Assembly (NCBI RefSeq): GCF_014646335.1 | Contig: NZ_BMNG01000018.1 | Location: forward strand, 124,001-188,000 | Source: Streptomyces lasiicapitis | GTDB lineage: Bacteria > Actinomycetota > Actinomycetes > Streptomycetales > Streptomycetaceae | Direction: 5' to 3' | DNA length: 64,000 nucleotides | Shown here: positions 25,525 to 33,885 of the stretch, piece by piece | Position numbering within the stretch: position 1 is the first letter of the stretch | How the letters are laid out: each line of letters begins with the position of its first letter | Position numbers and translations under genes: made by a program | Notes under the pieces: model-generated | The model's database searches: none | Told to the model about the DNA's origin: nothing | What the model saw: only the letters and a program-made list of their open reading frames with translations

Positions 25525-26988
25525 TCAGCCCCTGCCCCCGAGCTCGCGCAGCCCGTCCCGCAGCCCCCCGCCCGCCTCCGCCACGATCTCCTCCACCCGC
25601 TGCGCCGCCCGCACCACCGCGAACCGCACCGCTCCACCGCCCTCCCGCGAGTCCGTCGCGAAGCCGTGGATCCCGGGCCTGGCCAGGCTGTTGTACGAGT
25701 AGTGGTGGGCGAAGTAGTACGCGCCGGTGTCCAGGACCGCCACGTGGTCGCCCTGTTCCAGGGGCGGCAGCGGGCGGTCCCGTGCGAGCAGGTCGCCCGC
25801 GAAGCAGGCCGGGCCCGCGATGTCCTGGCCGGTGGCGGGGCCGGACTTGGGGCGCCCCTTCGCGTCGTACGCGGCGATCCGCAGCGGCCAGGACTCGGGC
25901 GCGTACACCGTGCGCGTCGCCACCTGCACGCCCGCGTGCGTCAGCGCGATGGGGCGTCCGCCCGCCGACTTCACGTACTCGACGCGCGCGAGCAGCGTGC
26001 CGTGCTTGGCGAGCAGCGACCGGCCGAACTCGGTGACCAGGCCGTAGCGCCCGTCGAGCAGTCCGGGCACCTCGCGCCGCAGGAGCCGCGCGTACTGGGC
26101 GAACGTCGGTGTCTCCTCGTCCGAGGCGAAGTTCACAGGAAGCCCGCCGCCGATGTCGAGGGTGTCGATCTGGCGGCGGCCGGCGCGCGAGTTGATCTCC
26201 TCGGCGAGTTCGTACGTCGCCGAGACACCGCCCACCATCAGATCGAGGGGCATGCCCTGGGAGCCGGAGTGCGCGTGCAGCCGGGTCAGCCAGGGCCGGT
26301 CCAGATACGCCCGTACGACCCACTCGCGCACGCCGTCGTCCCGCAGCGGCACCCCGAACTTGGAGGTGGCGGTGGCCGTGGAGAGCGCCTCGATCGAGCC
26401 GCCGCCGACCTGCGGGTTCACCCGGATCCCGAGCGGGGAGCGGGTGGGCGCGGACTGGACGAGCGCGTCGACGCGGGCCAGTTCCTGCGGGTTGTCGGCG
26501 TTGACGGCGATGCCGAGGGCGAGGGCCTCGCGCAGTTCGGCGGGGGTCTTGGCGGGGGAGTCGAGGACGGTGTGCGCGGGCGGGATCCCGGCGGCGCGCG
26601 CGAGGGCCAGCTCGCCGGGGCTCGCGACCTCCGCGCCGATCCCGGCGTCGTGCAGCAGGCGCAGGACCGGGACGAGGGGGGTCGCCTTCACGGCGAAGGC
26701 GTGCAGGACGGGGGTGCCGGGGGCGGTGACCTCGTCGAAGGCGGCACGCAGGGCGGCGGCGCCCGCGCGGATCCCGGCGATGTCGAGGAGCCCGGCGAGG
26801 GGGGTGTCGGGGCCGACGATGCCCTGCTCCACGGCGGCGCGGACGGCTTGGTCGCGGCGGTCACTGGCGGGGGCGCCCTGGGGTGGAGCCTGGGGCGGGG
26901 CCTGGGGCGCCGTCGGCCCGAGGACGCGCGTGAGCTGATCGGTTTCGTCTTCGTCCGACCGCCGGTCGGTCCAGTCGTCGAGGCCCAT
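25525..26988 (-). CDS. PLP fold-type III decarboxylase (LysA/ornithine decarboxylase family)
   Basis: The protein has 487 residues. The PLP lysine is in LHAFAVKATPL. Other sites are the HSGSQG glycine-rich turn, DIGGGLPV, TEFGRSL, ACFAGDLLARD in place of the usual CESGD, and DTGAYYFAHHYSYNSL. The overall order is that of diaminopimelate decarboxylase, but the cysteine-aspartate motif and a 45-residue disordered N terminus differ from LysA. It is probably a decarboxylase of a related basic or aromatic amino acid, not the housekeeping LysA. It is divergent from hutU. ATG 26988. A 26-bp direct repeat (about 25477-25528) covers its stop region. Confidence 0.8.
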   Translation of the reverse strand: MGLDDWTDRRSDEDETDQLTRVLGPTAPQAPPQAPPQGAPASDRRDQAVRAAVEQGIVGPDTPLAGLLDIAGIRAGAAALRAAFDEVTAPGTPVLHAFAVKATPLVPVLRLLHDAGIGAEVASPGELALARAAGIPPAHTVLDSPAKTPAELREALALGIAVNADNPQELARVDALVQSAPTRSPLGIRVNPQVGGGSIEALSTATATSKFGVPLRDDGVREWVVRAYLDRPWLTRLHAHSGSQGMPLDLMVGGVSATYELAEEINSRAGRRQIDTLDIGGGLPVNFASDEETPTFAQYARLLRREVPGLLDGRYGLVTEFGRSLLAKHGTLLARVEYVKSAGGRPIALTHAGVQVATRTVYAPESWPLRIAAYDAKGRPKSGPATGQDIAGPACFAGDLLARDRPLPPLEQGDHVAVLDTGAYYFAHHYSYNSLARPGIHGFATDSREGGGAVRFAVVRAAQRVEEIVAEAGGGLRDGLRELGGRG

Positions 26989-27031
26989 GTGATCCAGACA
27001 ATCACCCGTGCGCCGCCCCCGCTGCCCCGCC

Positions 27032-27107
27032 GACCTATTGACTAGGTCTATTCACGACTCCAGGATGTGAATATCAACGTCACAGCATCGAACCGTCACA
27101 GCATCGA
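27032..27107 (+). promoter_or_regulatory. Palindromes and direct repeat upstream of hutU
   Basis: GACCTA-TTGAC-TAGGTC (27032-27048) directly abuts TATTCAC-11-GTGAATA (27049-27073). Then CGTCACAGCATCGA occurs twice with a 16-base period (27078-27091 and 27094-27107), just before the GAGGAGG ribosome site. The density of symmetric elements suggests operators for repression of hut genes. It also lies 44 bases upstream of the divergent decarboxylase. Confidence 0.6.
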
Positions 27108-27119
27108 GGAGGCACTGCC

Positions 27120-28778
27120 ATGTCAGGACCCCGCCCCGTACGAGCGCCGCGCGGCACTGAACTGAGCGCCCTGGGATGGCAGCAGGAGGCCGCCCTGCGG
27201 ATGCTCCAGAACAACCTCGACCCCGAGGTCGCCGAGCACCCCGACAAGCTCGTCGTCTACGGCGGCACCGGCAAGGCGGCCCGCGACTGGCGCTCCTTCG
27301 ACGCGATGGTGCGCACGCTCAAGACCCTCAAGCAGGACGAGACGATGCTCGTCCAGTCCGGCCGCCCGGTCGGCGTCATGCAGACCCACGAGTGGGCGCC
27401 GCGCGTCCTCATCGCCAACTCCAACCTGGTCGGCGACTGGGCGAACTGGGAGGAGTTCCGCCGCCTGGAGCAGCTCGGCCTCACCATGTACGGCCAGATG
27501 ACGGCCGGTTCGTGGATCTACATCGGTACGCAGGGCATCCTCCAGGGCACGTACGAGACGTTCGCCGCCGTCGCCGCGAAGAAGTTCAACGGCACGCTCG
27601 CCGGGACGATCACGCTCACCGCCGGGCTCGGCGGCATGGGCGGCGCGCAGCCGCTCGCCGTGACGATGAACGACGGCGTCGCGATCTGTATCGACGTCGA
27701 CCCGCGCGCCATCGAGCGCCGCATCGAGCACAAGTACCTGGACGTGAAGGCGGACTCCCTGGAGCACGCCCTCCAGCTCGCCGTCGAGGCCCGCGACGCC
27801 CGCCGCCCGCTGTCGATCGGCCTCCTCGGCAACGCCGCCGAACTGCTGCCGCGGATGCTCGCCGAGAGCGCCCCCGTCGACATCGTCACCGACCAGACGA
27901 GCGCCCACGACCCGCTCGCCTACCTCCCCGTCGGCGTCGACTTCGACGACATGGCGACGGCGGCCGAGAAGGACCCGGCGGGCTTCACGCAGCGCGCCCG
28001 CGAGTCCATGGCCAAGCACGTCGAGGCCATGGTCGGCTTCATGGACGCGGGCGCCGAGGTCTTCGACTACGGCAACTCCATCCGCGGCGAGGCCCAACTC
28101 GCGGGCTACGAGCGCGCGTTCGCGTTTCCCGGCTTCGTACCCGCCTACATCCGCCCCCTCTTCTGCGAGGGCAAGGGCCCCTTCCGCTGGGCGGCCCTGT
28201 CCGGCGAGGCCTCCGACATCCACAAGACGGACAAGGCGATACTCGACCTCTTCCCCGAGAACGAGTCCCTGCACCGCTGGATCAAGATGGCCGGCGAGCG
28301 CGTCCACTTCCAGGGCCTGCCCGCCCGCATCTGCTGGCTCGGCTACGGCGAGCGCGACAAGGCCGGCGAGCGCTTCAACGACATGGTGGCCTCCGGCGAG
28401 CTCCAGGCCCCCCTCGCCATCGGCCGCGACCACCTCGACTGCGGCTCCGTCGCCTCGCCCTACCGCGAGACCGAGGCCATGCTCGACGGCTCCGACGCGA
28501 TCGCCGACTGGCCCCTCCTGAACGCCATGGTGAACGTCGCCTCCGGCGCCTCCTGGGTCTCCCTGCACCACGGCGGCGGGGTGGGCATGGGCCGCTCCAT
28601 CCACGCGGGGCAGGTGTCGGTGGCCGACGGCACGAAGCTCGCGGGCGAGAAGGTGCGGCGCGTGCTGACGAACGACCCCGGGATGGGGGTCATCCGGCAC
28701 GTGGACGCGGGCTATGACTCCGCTGACGCGGTGGCGGACGAGCGGGGCGTACGCATTCCCATGCGGGAGTCCGAGTGA
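27120..28778 (+). CDS. hutU: Urocanate hydratase
   Basis: The protein has 552 residues, the usual urocanase length. The NAD-binding turn is GGLGGMGGAQPLAVTMN (about residues 168-184). The conserved active-site region with cysteine near residue 404 is GLPARICWLGYGERDKAGERFN. It adds water to urocanate to give imidazolonepropionate, step 2 of histidine breakdown, with tightly bound NAD+ as electrophile. ATG 27120 follows GAGGAGG. Its stop codon overlaps the GTG of the next gene. First gene of the hut run; a histidase is not in this run. Confidence 0.96.
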   Translation: MSGPRPVRAPRGTELSALGWQQEAALRMLQNNLDPEVAEHPDKLVVYGGTGKAARDWRSFDAMVRTLKTLKQDETMLVQSGRPVGVMQTHEWAPRVLIANSNLVGDWANWEEFRRLEQLGLTMYGQMTAGSWIYIGTQGILQGTYETFAAVAAKKFNGTLAGTITLTAGLGGMGGAQPLAVTMNDGVAICIDVDPRAIERRIEHKYLDVKADSLEHALQLAVEARDARRPLSIGLLGNAAELLPRMLAESAPVDIVTDQTSAHDPLAYLPVGVDFDDMATAAEKDPAGFTQRARESMAKHVEAMVGFMDAGAEVFDYGNSIRGEAQLAGYERAFAFPGFVPAYIRPLFCEGKGPFRWAALSGEASDIHKTDKAILDLFPENESLHRWIKMAGERVHFQGLPARICWLGYGERDKAGERFNDMVASGELQAPLAIGRDHLDCGSVASPYRETEAMLDGSDAIADWPLLNAMVNVASGASWVSLHHGGGVGMGRSIHAGQVSVADGTKLAGEKVRRVLTNDPGMGVIRHVDAGYDSADAVADERGVRIPMRESE

Positions 28779-30166
28779 ACGAGGAGATCTCCCCCAACCC
28801 GCCCCGTCCCGAGACTGGGGGCTCCGCCCCCAGACCCCCGCATCGGCCTTCGGCCTCGTCCTCAAACGCCGGACGGGCTGAAAACAACCGGCACACTCCC
28901 AGCCCGCCCCCGGCAGGGCCCACCTTCCACCAGATGTGGGCAGACCTCAGCCCCATCGGCCGCAACCCCGACACCCACGGCTACAGGCGCTCCGCCTGGA
29001 CAGGCGCAGACGCGGACTGCCGCACCTGGTTCCAGGAGCAGGCGGAGACCCGAGGCCTGACCTACGAGACGGACCGTAACGGCAACCAGTGGGCCTGGCT
29101 CGGCGACCCGACCGCAGGGGACGCGGTCGTCACCGGCTCCCACCTGGACTCCGTCCCCGACGGAGGAGCCTTCGACGGCCCCCTCGGCGTCGTGTCGTCC
29201 TTCGCCGCGCTCGACGAACTCCGCGCCAGGGGAGCGAAGTTCACCAAGCCCCTCGCCATCACGAACTTCGGCGACGAGGAGGGCGCCCGCTTCGGCCTGG
29301 CCTGCGTGGGCTCCCGCCTCACCGCGGGCAAACTGACCCGCGAAGCGGCGTACGAACTCCGCGACGCGGACGGAGTCAGCCTCCCGGAGGCGATGGAGGC
29401 GGCGGGCTACGACCCGTCGACGATCGGCGCGGACCCCGAACGCCTGGCCAGGATCGGCGCGTTCGTGGAGCTGCACGTGGAACAGGGCAGAGCCCTGGCT
29501 CTGTCCAATAGCGGCTCCGCCGCGGGTTCCGGCGACCCCGTGGGCATCGCCAGCGCCATCTGGCCCCACGGCCGCTGGCGCTTCGACTTCCGCGGCGAGG
29601 CCAACCACGCGGGCACCACCCGTCTGGTGGACCGCAGGGACCCGATGCTGTCGTACGCCGAGACGGTCCTCGCGGCCCGCCGCGAGGCGGAACTCGCGGG
29701 CGCGGTCGCCACGTTCGGCAAGATCGCGGTCGAGCCGAACGGCGTGAACGCCATCCCGTCCCTGGTCCGCGGCTGGCTGGACTCGCGCGCCGCCGACCAG
29801 GACACCCTCGACACGGTGGTGACCGCGATCGAGAAGGCGGCCCACGACTACGCCGACCGGCACGGCATCGACCTCGCCGTCGTACGGGAGTCCTTCACGC
29901 CCGTCGTGGAGTTCCAGCACGCGCTGCGCGACGAGTTGGGCGCGATCCTGCGCGAGCACACCGGCCAGGGCCGCGACATCCCCGTACTCGGCACCGGCGC
30001 CGGGCACGACGCGGGTATTTTGTCCGAGTCGGTCCCCACCGCCATGCTGTTCGTGCGCAACCCCACGGGCGTCTCGCACTCGCCCGCCGAGTACGCCGCC
30101 GAGGACGACTGCCTGGCCGGGGTGCGCGCACTGGCCGACGTACTGGAGGGTCTCGCGTGCCGCTGA
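28775..30166 (+). CDS. AllC-like M20 amidohydrolase, candidate N-formylglutamate deformylase of the hut pathway
   Basis: The frame has 463 residues from GTG 28775, which overlaps the hutU stop. Metal-ligand motifs of the allantoate amidohydrolase/N-carbamoyl amino acid hydrolase group are present: GSHLDSVPDGGAFDGPLGVV, NFGDEEGARFG, FVELHVEQG, NHAGTTRL and GTGAGHDAG. It sits between hutU and hutF where other bacteria have hutG, so it probably removes formyl from N-formylglutamate; related actinobacterial genes have been proposed for this. The first about 50 residues are translated from a family A repeat and look non-native. An internal ATG at 28934 (MWADLSPIGRN) is the alternative start. Confidence 0.82.
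   Translation: MNEEISPNPPRPETGGSAPRPPHRPSASSSNAGRAENNRHTPSPPPAGPTFHQMWADLSPIGRNPDTHGYRRSAWTGADADCRTWFQEQAETRGLTYETDRNGNQWAWLGDPTAGDAVVTGSHLDSVPDGGAFDGPLGVVSSFAALDELRARGAKFTKPLAITNFGDEEGARFGLACVGSRLTAGKLTREAAYELRDADGVSLPEAMEAAGYDPSTIGADPERLARIGAFVELHVEQGRALALSNSGSAAGSGDPVGIASAIWPHGRWRFDFRGEANHAGTTRLVDRRDPMLSYAETVLAARREAELAGAVATFGKIAVEPNGVNAIPSLVRGWLDSRAADQDTLDTVVTAIEKAAHDYADRHGIDLAVVRESFTPVVEFQHALRDELGAILREHTGQGRDIPVLGTGAGHDAGILSESVPTAMLFVRNPTGVSHSPAEYAAEDDCLAGVRALADVLEGLACR
28799..28880. repeat. Interspersed repeat, family A, inside the 5' end of the amidohydrolase frame
   Basis: GGGGGCTCCGCCCCC hairpin followed by GCCTTCGGCC and CTCGTCCTCAAACGCCGGAC. It lies 21-105 bases after the hutU stop and is in frame with the amidohydrolase if GTG 28775 is used. 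Confidence 0.8.
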
Positions 30167-31518
30167 CGCACACCTACTGGGCCGAGCACGCCTGGCTGGA
30201 GCCGAACGTCGAGCCCGGCGTGGCGCTCGACGTCGGGGCCGACGGCCGGATCGCGGCCGTACGCACCGGTGTCGAAACCCCGCCGCCCGGCGCGACCGTC
30301 CTGCGCGGCCTGACGCTCCCCGGCCTCGCCAACGCCCACTCGCACGCCTTCCACCGCGCGCTGCGCTCCACCGTGCAGGTCGGCAGCGGCACGTTCTGGA
30401 CGTGGCGCGAGGTCATGTACTCCGTGGCCCACCGCCTCACCCCGGAGACGTACCACGCGCTCGCGCGGGCCGTGTACGCGGAGATGGCGCTGGCCGGCGT
30501 CACGGCCGTCGGCGAGTTCCACTACCTCCACCACGCGCCCGGCGGCACGCCGTATGCCGACCCGAACGCGATGGGCGAGGCCCTCATCGCCGCGGCCGCC
30601 GACGCGGGCATCCGCATCACGCTCCTCGACACCGCGTACGTCGCTTCGGGGCTGCGCAGCGCCGCGGAGGGCGAGCCGCCCAACCGTCACCAGCTGCGCT
30701 TCTCCGACGGTACGGCCGAGGCCTGGGCCGAGCGGGTGTCCCTCCTCAAGGAGGGCGATCGCGAACACGTCCGCATCGGCGCCGCCATCCACTCCGTACG
30801 GGCCGTGCCCGCGCGGCAGTTGGGGACCGTCGCCGAGTGGGCCGCCTCGCGCGGGGCGCCGCTGCACGTCCACCTGTCCGAGCAGACCGCCGAGAACGAC
30901 GCCTGCCTCGCCGTGCACGGCTGCACGCCGACGCGGCTGCTCGCCGACCACGGCGTGCTCGGTCCCCGTACCACCGGTGTCCACAACACCCACCTCACCG
31001 ACGCCGACATCGCCCTCATCGGCGGGTCCGGCACCGGCACCTGCATGTGCCCGACCACCGAGCGCGACCTCGCCGACGGCATCGGGCCCGCGCCCGCCCT
31101 CCAGCGCGCGGGCAGCACCCTCTCCCTGGGCAGCGACAGCCACGCCGTCATCGACCTCTTCGAAGAGGCGCGGGCCATGGAGCTCGACGAACGCCTCCGC
31201 TCGCGCACCCGCGGGCACTGGACCGCCGCCGCGCTCCTCCGCGCGGCCTCCGCCGACGGCCACGCCGCCCTCGGCTGGGCCGACGCCGGGTCCCTCGAAC
31301 CCGGCGCCCTCGCCGACTTCGCCACCGTCGCGCTCGACTCCGTCCGGACGGCCGGGGCGGTGCCGCGGCTCGCGGCGGAGGTGGCGGTGTTCGCGGCCTC
31401 GGCGGTGGATGTCCGCCACACCGTGGTGGGGGGCCGCCACGTGGTCCGCGACGGCGTGCACACCTTGCTCCCCGACGTGCCGTCGGCGCTGACGGAGGCG
31501 GTGGTGACGCTGCGCTGA
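30157..31518 (+). CDS. hutF: Formimidoylglutamate deiminase
   Basis: The protein has 453 residues. It is an amidohydrolase-superfamily enzyme converting N-formimino-L-glutamate to N-formyl-L-glutamate and ammonia. The HxH metal site is NAHSHAFHRALR (H61, H63). HVHLSEQTAENDAC holds the third His and the glutamate, VHNTHLTDADI a further His, and LSLGSDSHAVIDLFEEAR the aspartate. GTG 30157 overlaps the preceding gene by ten bases. Together with the amidohydrolase it makes the two-step HutF branch in place of a single HutG formiminoglutamase. Confidence 0.94.
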   Translation: MPLTHTYWAEHAWLEPNVEPGVALDVGADGRIAAVRTGVETPPPGATVLRGLTLPGLANAHSHAFHRALRSTVQVGSGTFWTWREVMYSVAHRLTPETYHALARAVYAEMALAGVTAVGEFHYLHHAPGGTPYADPNAMGEALIAAAADAGIRITLLDTAYVASGLRSAAEGEPPNRHQLRFSDGTAEAWAERVSLLKEGDREHVRIGAAIHSVRAVPARQLGTVAEWAASRGAPLHVHLSEQTAENDACLAVHGCTPTRLLADHGVLGPRTTGVHNTHLTDADIALIGGSGTGTCMCPTTERDLADGIGPAPALQRAGSTLSLGSDSHAVIDLFEEARAMELDERLRSRTRGHWTAAALLRAASADGHAALGWADAGSLEPGALADFATVALDSVRTAGAVPRLAAEVAVFAASAVDVRHTVVGGRHVVRDGVHTLLPDVPSALTEAVVTLR

Positions 31519-31891
31519 GCTTTCCCCCCACCCCGCCCCTTCCCGGCTGTATCGATTTGCGGCTCCGCCGCGTGGGGGGCTCCGCCCCCGGACCCCCGTA
31601 TCGGCCTGAACGGCCTCGTCCTCAAACGCCGGACGGGCTATTTCCCACCCACCCGCCCCAACTCGCACGACGGCACGCAGCCGGCACTCCCAGCCCGTCC
31701 GGCGTTTGAGGACGAGCCGCGAAGCGGCGATAGCGGGGAAAGGGGCGCAGCCCCATGTACGGCGGAGGCCCGTCCCGCCCGAAGGGGACACCCACCCCGG
31801 GGGCCCGGGGGCGGAGCCCCCGGTCTCGGGAAGGGGCGGGATTGGGGAAACAACCGCCGGAGGCACACCCCCACCACCCACGGACAGGACC
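31519..31891. repeat. Intergenic region holding a composite inverted pair of family A repeats between hutF and hutI
   Basis: No gene was found. The left copy (about 31535-31640) has TTGCGGCTCCGCCGCG, CCTCGTCCTCAAACGCCGGAC; the right copy starts at about 31688 with TCCGGCGTTTGAGGACGAG and CGCGAAGCGGCG. The spacer has CCCACCCACCCGCCCC and CGACGGCACGCAGCCGGC, matching 11213-11262 in reverse complement. A GGGGGCGGAGCCCCC hairpin lies near 31810. It divides hutI from the upstream hut genes. Confidence 0.8.
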
Positions 31892-33082
31892 ATGACGACA
31901 ACCGCCACCGCCGCCACCACCACCGTCATCACCAACATCGCCAGCCTCGTCACCAACGACCCCACCCTCGGAGAGGGCCCCCTCGGCCTGGTCGAGGACG
32001 CCGCAGTCGTCCTGGACGGCGAAACCGTCGCCTGGGTGGGCCCGACCGCCAAGGCCCCCGCGGCGGACGAGACGTACGACGCAAAGGGCCACGCGGCCAT
32101 CCCCGGCTTCGTCGACTCCCACTCCCACCTCCTCTTCGCAGGCGACCGCACCAAGGAGTTCAACGCCCGCATGGAGGGCCGCCCGTACGAGGCCGGAGGC
32201 ATCCGTACGACGGTCGCCGCGACCCGCGCGGCCACGGACGCGGAGCTGGAGGCGAACGTCACCCATTACCTCCGCGAGGCCCTGCGCCAGGGCACGACGA
32301 CGTTCGAGACGAAGTCGGGGTACGGCCTGACGACCGAGGACGAGGCCCGCGCCCTGCGCATCGCGGCCCGCCACACGGACGAGGTCACGTTCCTGGGCGC
32401 CCACATCGTGTCGCCGGACTACGCGGACGACCCGGCGGCGTACGTGGCCCTGGTGACCGGCGAGATGCTCCAGGCGTGCGCGCCGCACGCGCGCTGGGTG
32501 GACGTGTTCTGCGAGAAGGGCGCGTTCGACGGCGACCAGGCGCGGGCGATCCTCACGGCGGGCAAGGCGAAGGGCCTGCACCCGCGCGTACACGCCAACC
32601 AGCTCAGCTACGGCCCCGGCGTCCAGCTCGCCGTGGAACTGGACGCGGCGAGCGCCGACCACTGCACGCACCTGACGGACGCGGACGTAGACGCCCTGGC
32701 GAACAGCCGGACTGTCGCCACCCTCCTCCCCGGCGCCGAGTTCTCCACCCGCGCCGAGTGGCCCGACGCCCGCCGCCTCCTGGACGCGGGCGCCACGGTG
32801 GCCCTCTCCACGGACTGCAACCCGGGCTCGTCCTTCACGTCCTCGGTCCCCTTCTGCATCGCCCTCGCCGTACGGGACATGGGGATGACCCCGGACGAGG
32901 CCCTCTGGTCGGCCACAGCGGGCGGCGCCGCGGCCCTGCGCCGCACGGACGTGGGCCGCCTCACCCCGGGCACCCGAGCCGACCTGACCCTCCTCGACGC
33001 CCCGAGCCACGTCCACCTGGCGTACCGCCCGGGGGTCCCGCTGGTCACGGAGGTGTGGCAGCGGGGCGCACGCGTGCGCTGA
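31892..33082 (+). CDS. hutI: Imidazolonepropionase
   Basis: The protein has 396 residues. It opens the imidazolone ring to formiminoglutamate, step 3 of histidine breakdown. Metal site GFVDSHSHLLFAGDR carries the HxH pair (about 73-75). Other motifs are TKSGYGLTTEDE, LGAHIVSPDY, VHANQLSYGPGVQ and LSTDCNPGSSF with the aspartate ligand. ATG 31892 is used; the frame remains open upstream through the repeat region to 31706, but those codons are repeat-derived. Separated from hutF by repeats, so it may have its own promoter. Confidence 0.95.
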   Translation: MTTTATAATTTVITNIASLVTNDPTLGEGPLGLVEDAAVVLDGETVAWVGPTAKAPAADETYDAKGHAAIPGFVDSHSHLLFAGDRTKEFNARMEGRPYEAGGIRTTVAATRAATDAELEANVTHYLREALRQGTTTFETKSGYGLTTEDEARALRIAARHTDEVTFLGAHIVSPDYADDPAAYVALVTGEMLQACAPHARWVDVFCEKGAFDGDQARAILTAGKAKGLHPRVHANQLSYGPGVQLAVELDAASADHCTHLTDADVDALANSRTVATLLPGAEFSTRAEWPDARRLLDAGATVALSTDCNPGSSFTSSVPFCIALAVRDMGMTPDEALWSATAGGAAALRRTDVGRLTPGTRADLTLLDAPSHVHLAYRPGVPLVTEVWQRGARVR

Positions 33083-33551
33083 GGGCCCTTGCGGGGCAGG
33101 CCACTTCAGGCATGGAGCGATTAGGGGAGCAGCACACCAGGGCCAGCGACAGGAACAAGGGCCGTTCCAGATAGCAGCCGTGGGACACGTCCCCGCCCCA
33201 CCCGAGCCGAGCGGCAGCGGACCCGACGAGCCCCGCGAGACGCCGACCCTCCCGCTCGGCCTCGGAGCCGAACCGAGGCGCGTACTCGGCCAACCGCTCC
33301 CCGAACCAGGCAGCCGCGCCCTTCGGCTCGTCCCACGTGCCCCGGATCAGCTTCTCCGGCTTGATCAGCCAGTACGCCGTTTCCAGCGGCGGCAGATCCA
33401 CGACGGGGAACTCCGCCCTCACCTCCCGGTGTCGCTGAATCAGCTCGGGGCTGCTGCTGTCCGGGGGTGGGTGCGGAGGCGGAGGCCGACGCAGCGCCTC
33501 GTCGTCGAACCGCTGTTTGGGGCCGGTCCACAGGTAGCCATGGTGGTGCAA
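33045..33551 (-). CDS. Hypothetical protein, actinobacterial
   Basis: About 168 residues from TTG 33551 (GGGAAG upstream). Core sequence HHHGYLWTGPKQRFDDEALRR, EFPVVDLPPLETAYWLIKPEKLIRGTWDEPKGAAAWFGERLAEYAPRF, then a hydrophobic C terminus (LFLSLALVCC). I do not recognise a family. The C-terminal 38 bases overlap hutI tail to tail, and codon use there is less typical, so the true end could be damaged. It is downstream of the DUF397-like gene on the same strand. Confidence 0.55.
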   Translation of the reverse strand: MHHHGYLWTGPKQRFDDEALRRPPPPHPPPDSSSPELIQRHREVRAEFPVVDLPPLETAYWLIKPEKLIRGTWDEPKGAAAWFGERLAEYAPRFGSEAEREGRRLAGLVGSAAARLGWGGDVSHGCYLERPLFLSLALVCCSPNRSMPEVACPARALSARVRPAATPP

Positions 33552-33586
33552 CTGTCTTCCCTTTCGCGGCCCCAGGCCGTGAGCGG

Positions 33587-33847
33587 TCAGGCGGAGAGCC
33601 CGAACCTCGCCGGGTCGATACCGGCCGCGTCCAGCTCGGCCGTGCTGAAACGCAGGGGCGCGACGTCGGGCCGCTTGCTGTCCCCCATCGCCCAAGCACC
33701 CTCACCAATCTTGGCGAGAGTCACGCACGATTCGCCGTCCGGATGCGTGTTGCCACCGCACACCTTGCTGAACACGGCGGCCTCGGAGAGGGGGAGGTCG
33801 TACAGGCAAAGCCTGCTGGATTCTGAGGTCTTGTCTTTGTTCTTCAT
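33587..33847 (-). CDS. DUF397-like small protein
   Basis: An 86-residue protein ending in CVTLAKIGEGAWAMGDSKRPDVAPLRFSTAELDAAGIDPARF. The GDSK-P-LRFS-E sequence matches the C-terminal half of DUF397 proteins, which accompany XRE/DUF5753 regulators in WhiJ/AbaA loci and likely modulate them. ATG 33847 gives MKNKDKTSESS. The next gene upstream on the same strand is the XRE regulator. Confidence 0.72.
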   Translation of the reverse strand: MKNKDKTSESSRLCLYDLPLSEAAVFSKVCGGNTHPDGESCVTLAKIGEGAWAMGDSKRPDVAPLRFSTAELDAAGIDPARFGLSA

Positions 33848-33885
33848 GAACCCATCATTGCGCCCCAATGGGTCGATGTGGAGCG

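Noticed and set aside
28799..28880. Attenuator or riboswitch between hutU and the amidohydrolase
   Set aside because: The hairpins match the dispersed family A repeat found at several unrelated loci, so a specific regulatory RNA is not supported.
31706..31891. N-terminal extension of imidazolonepropionase by 62 residues
   Set aside because: Encoded entirely by family A repeat DNA, with low-complexity sequence; the family N terminus begins at the ATG at 31892.
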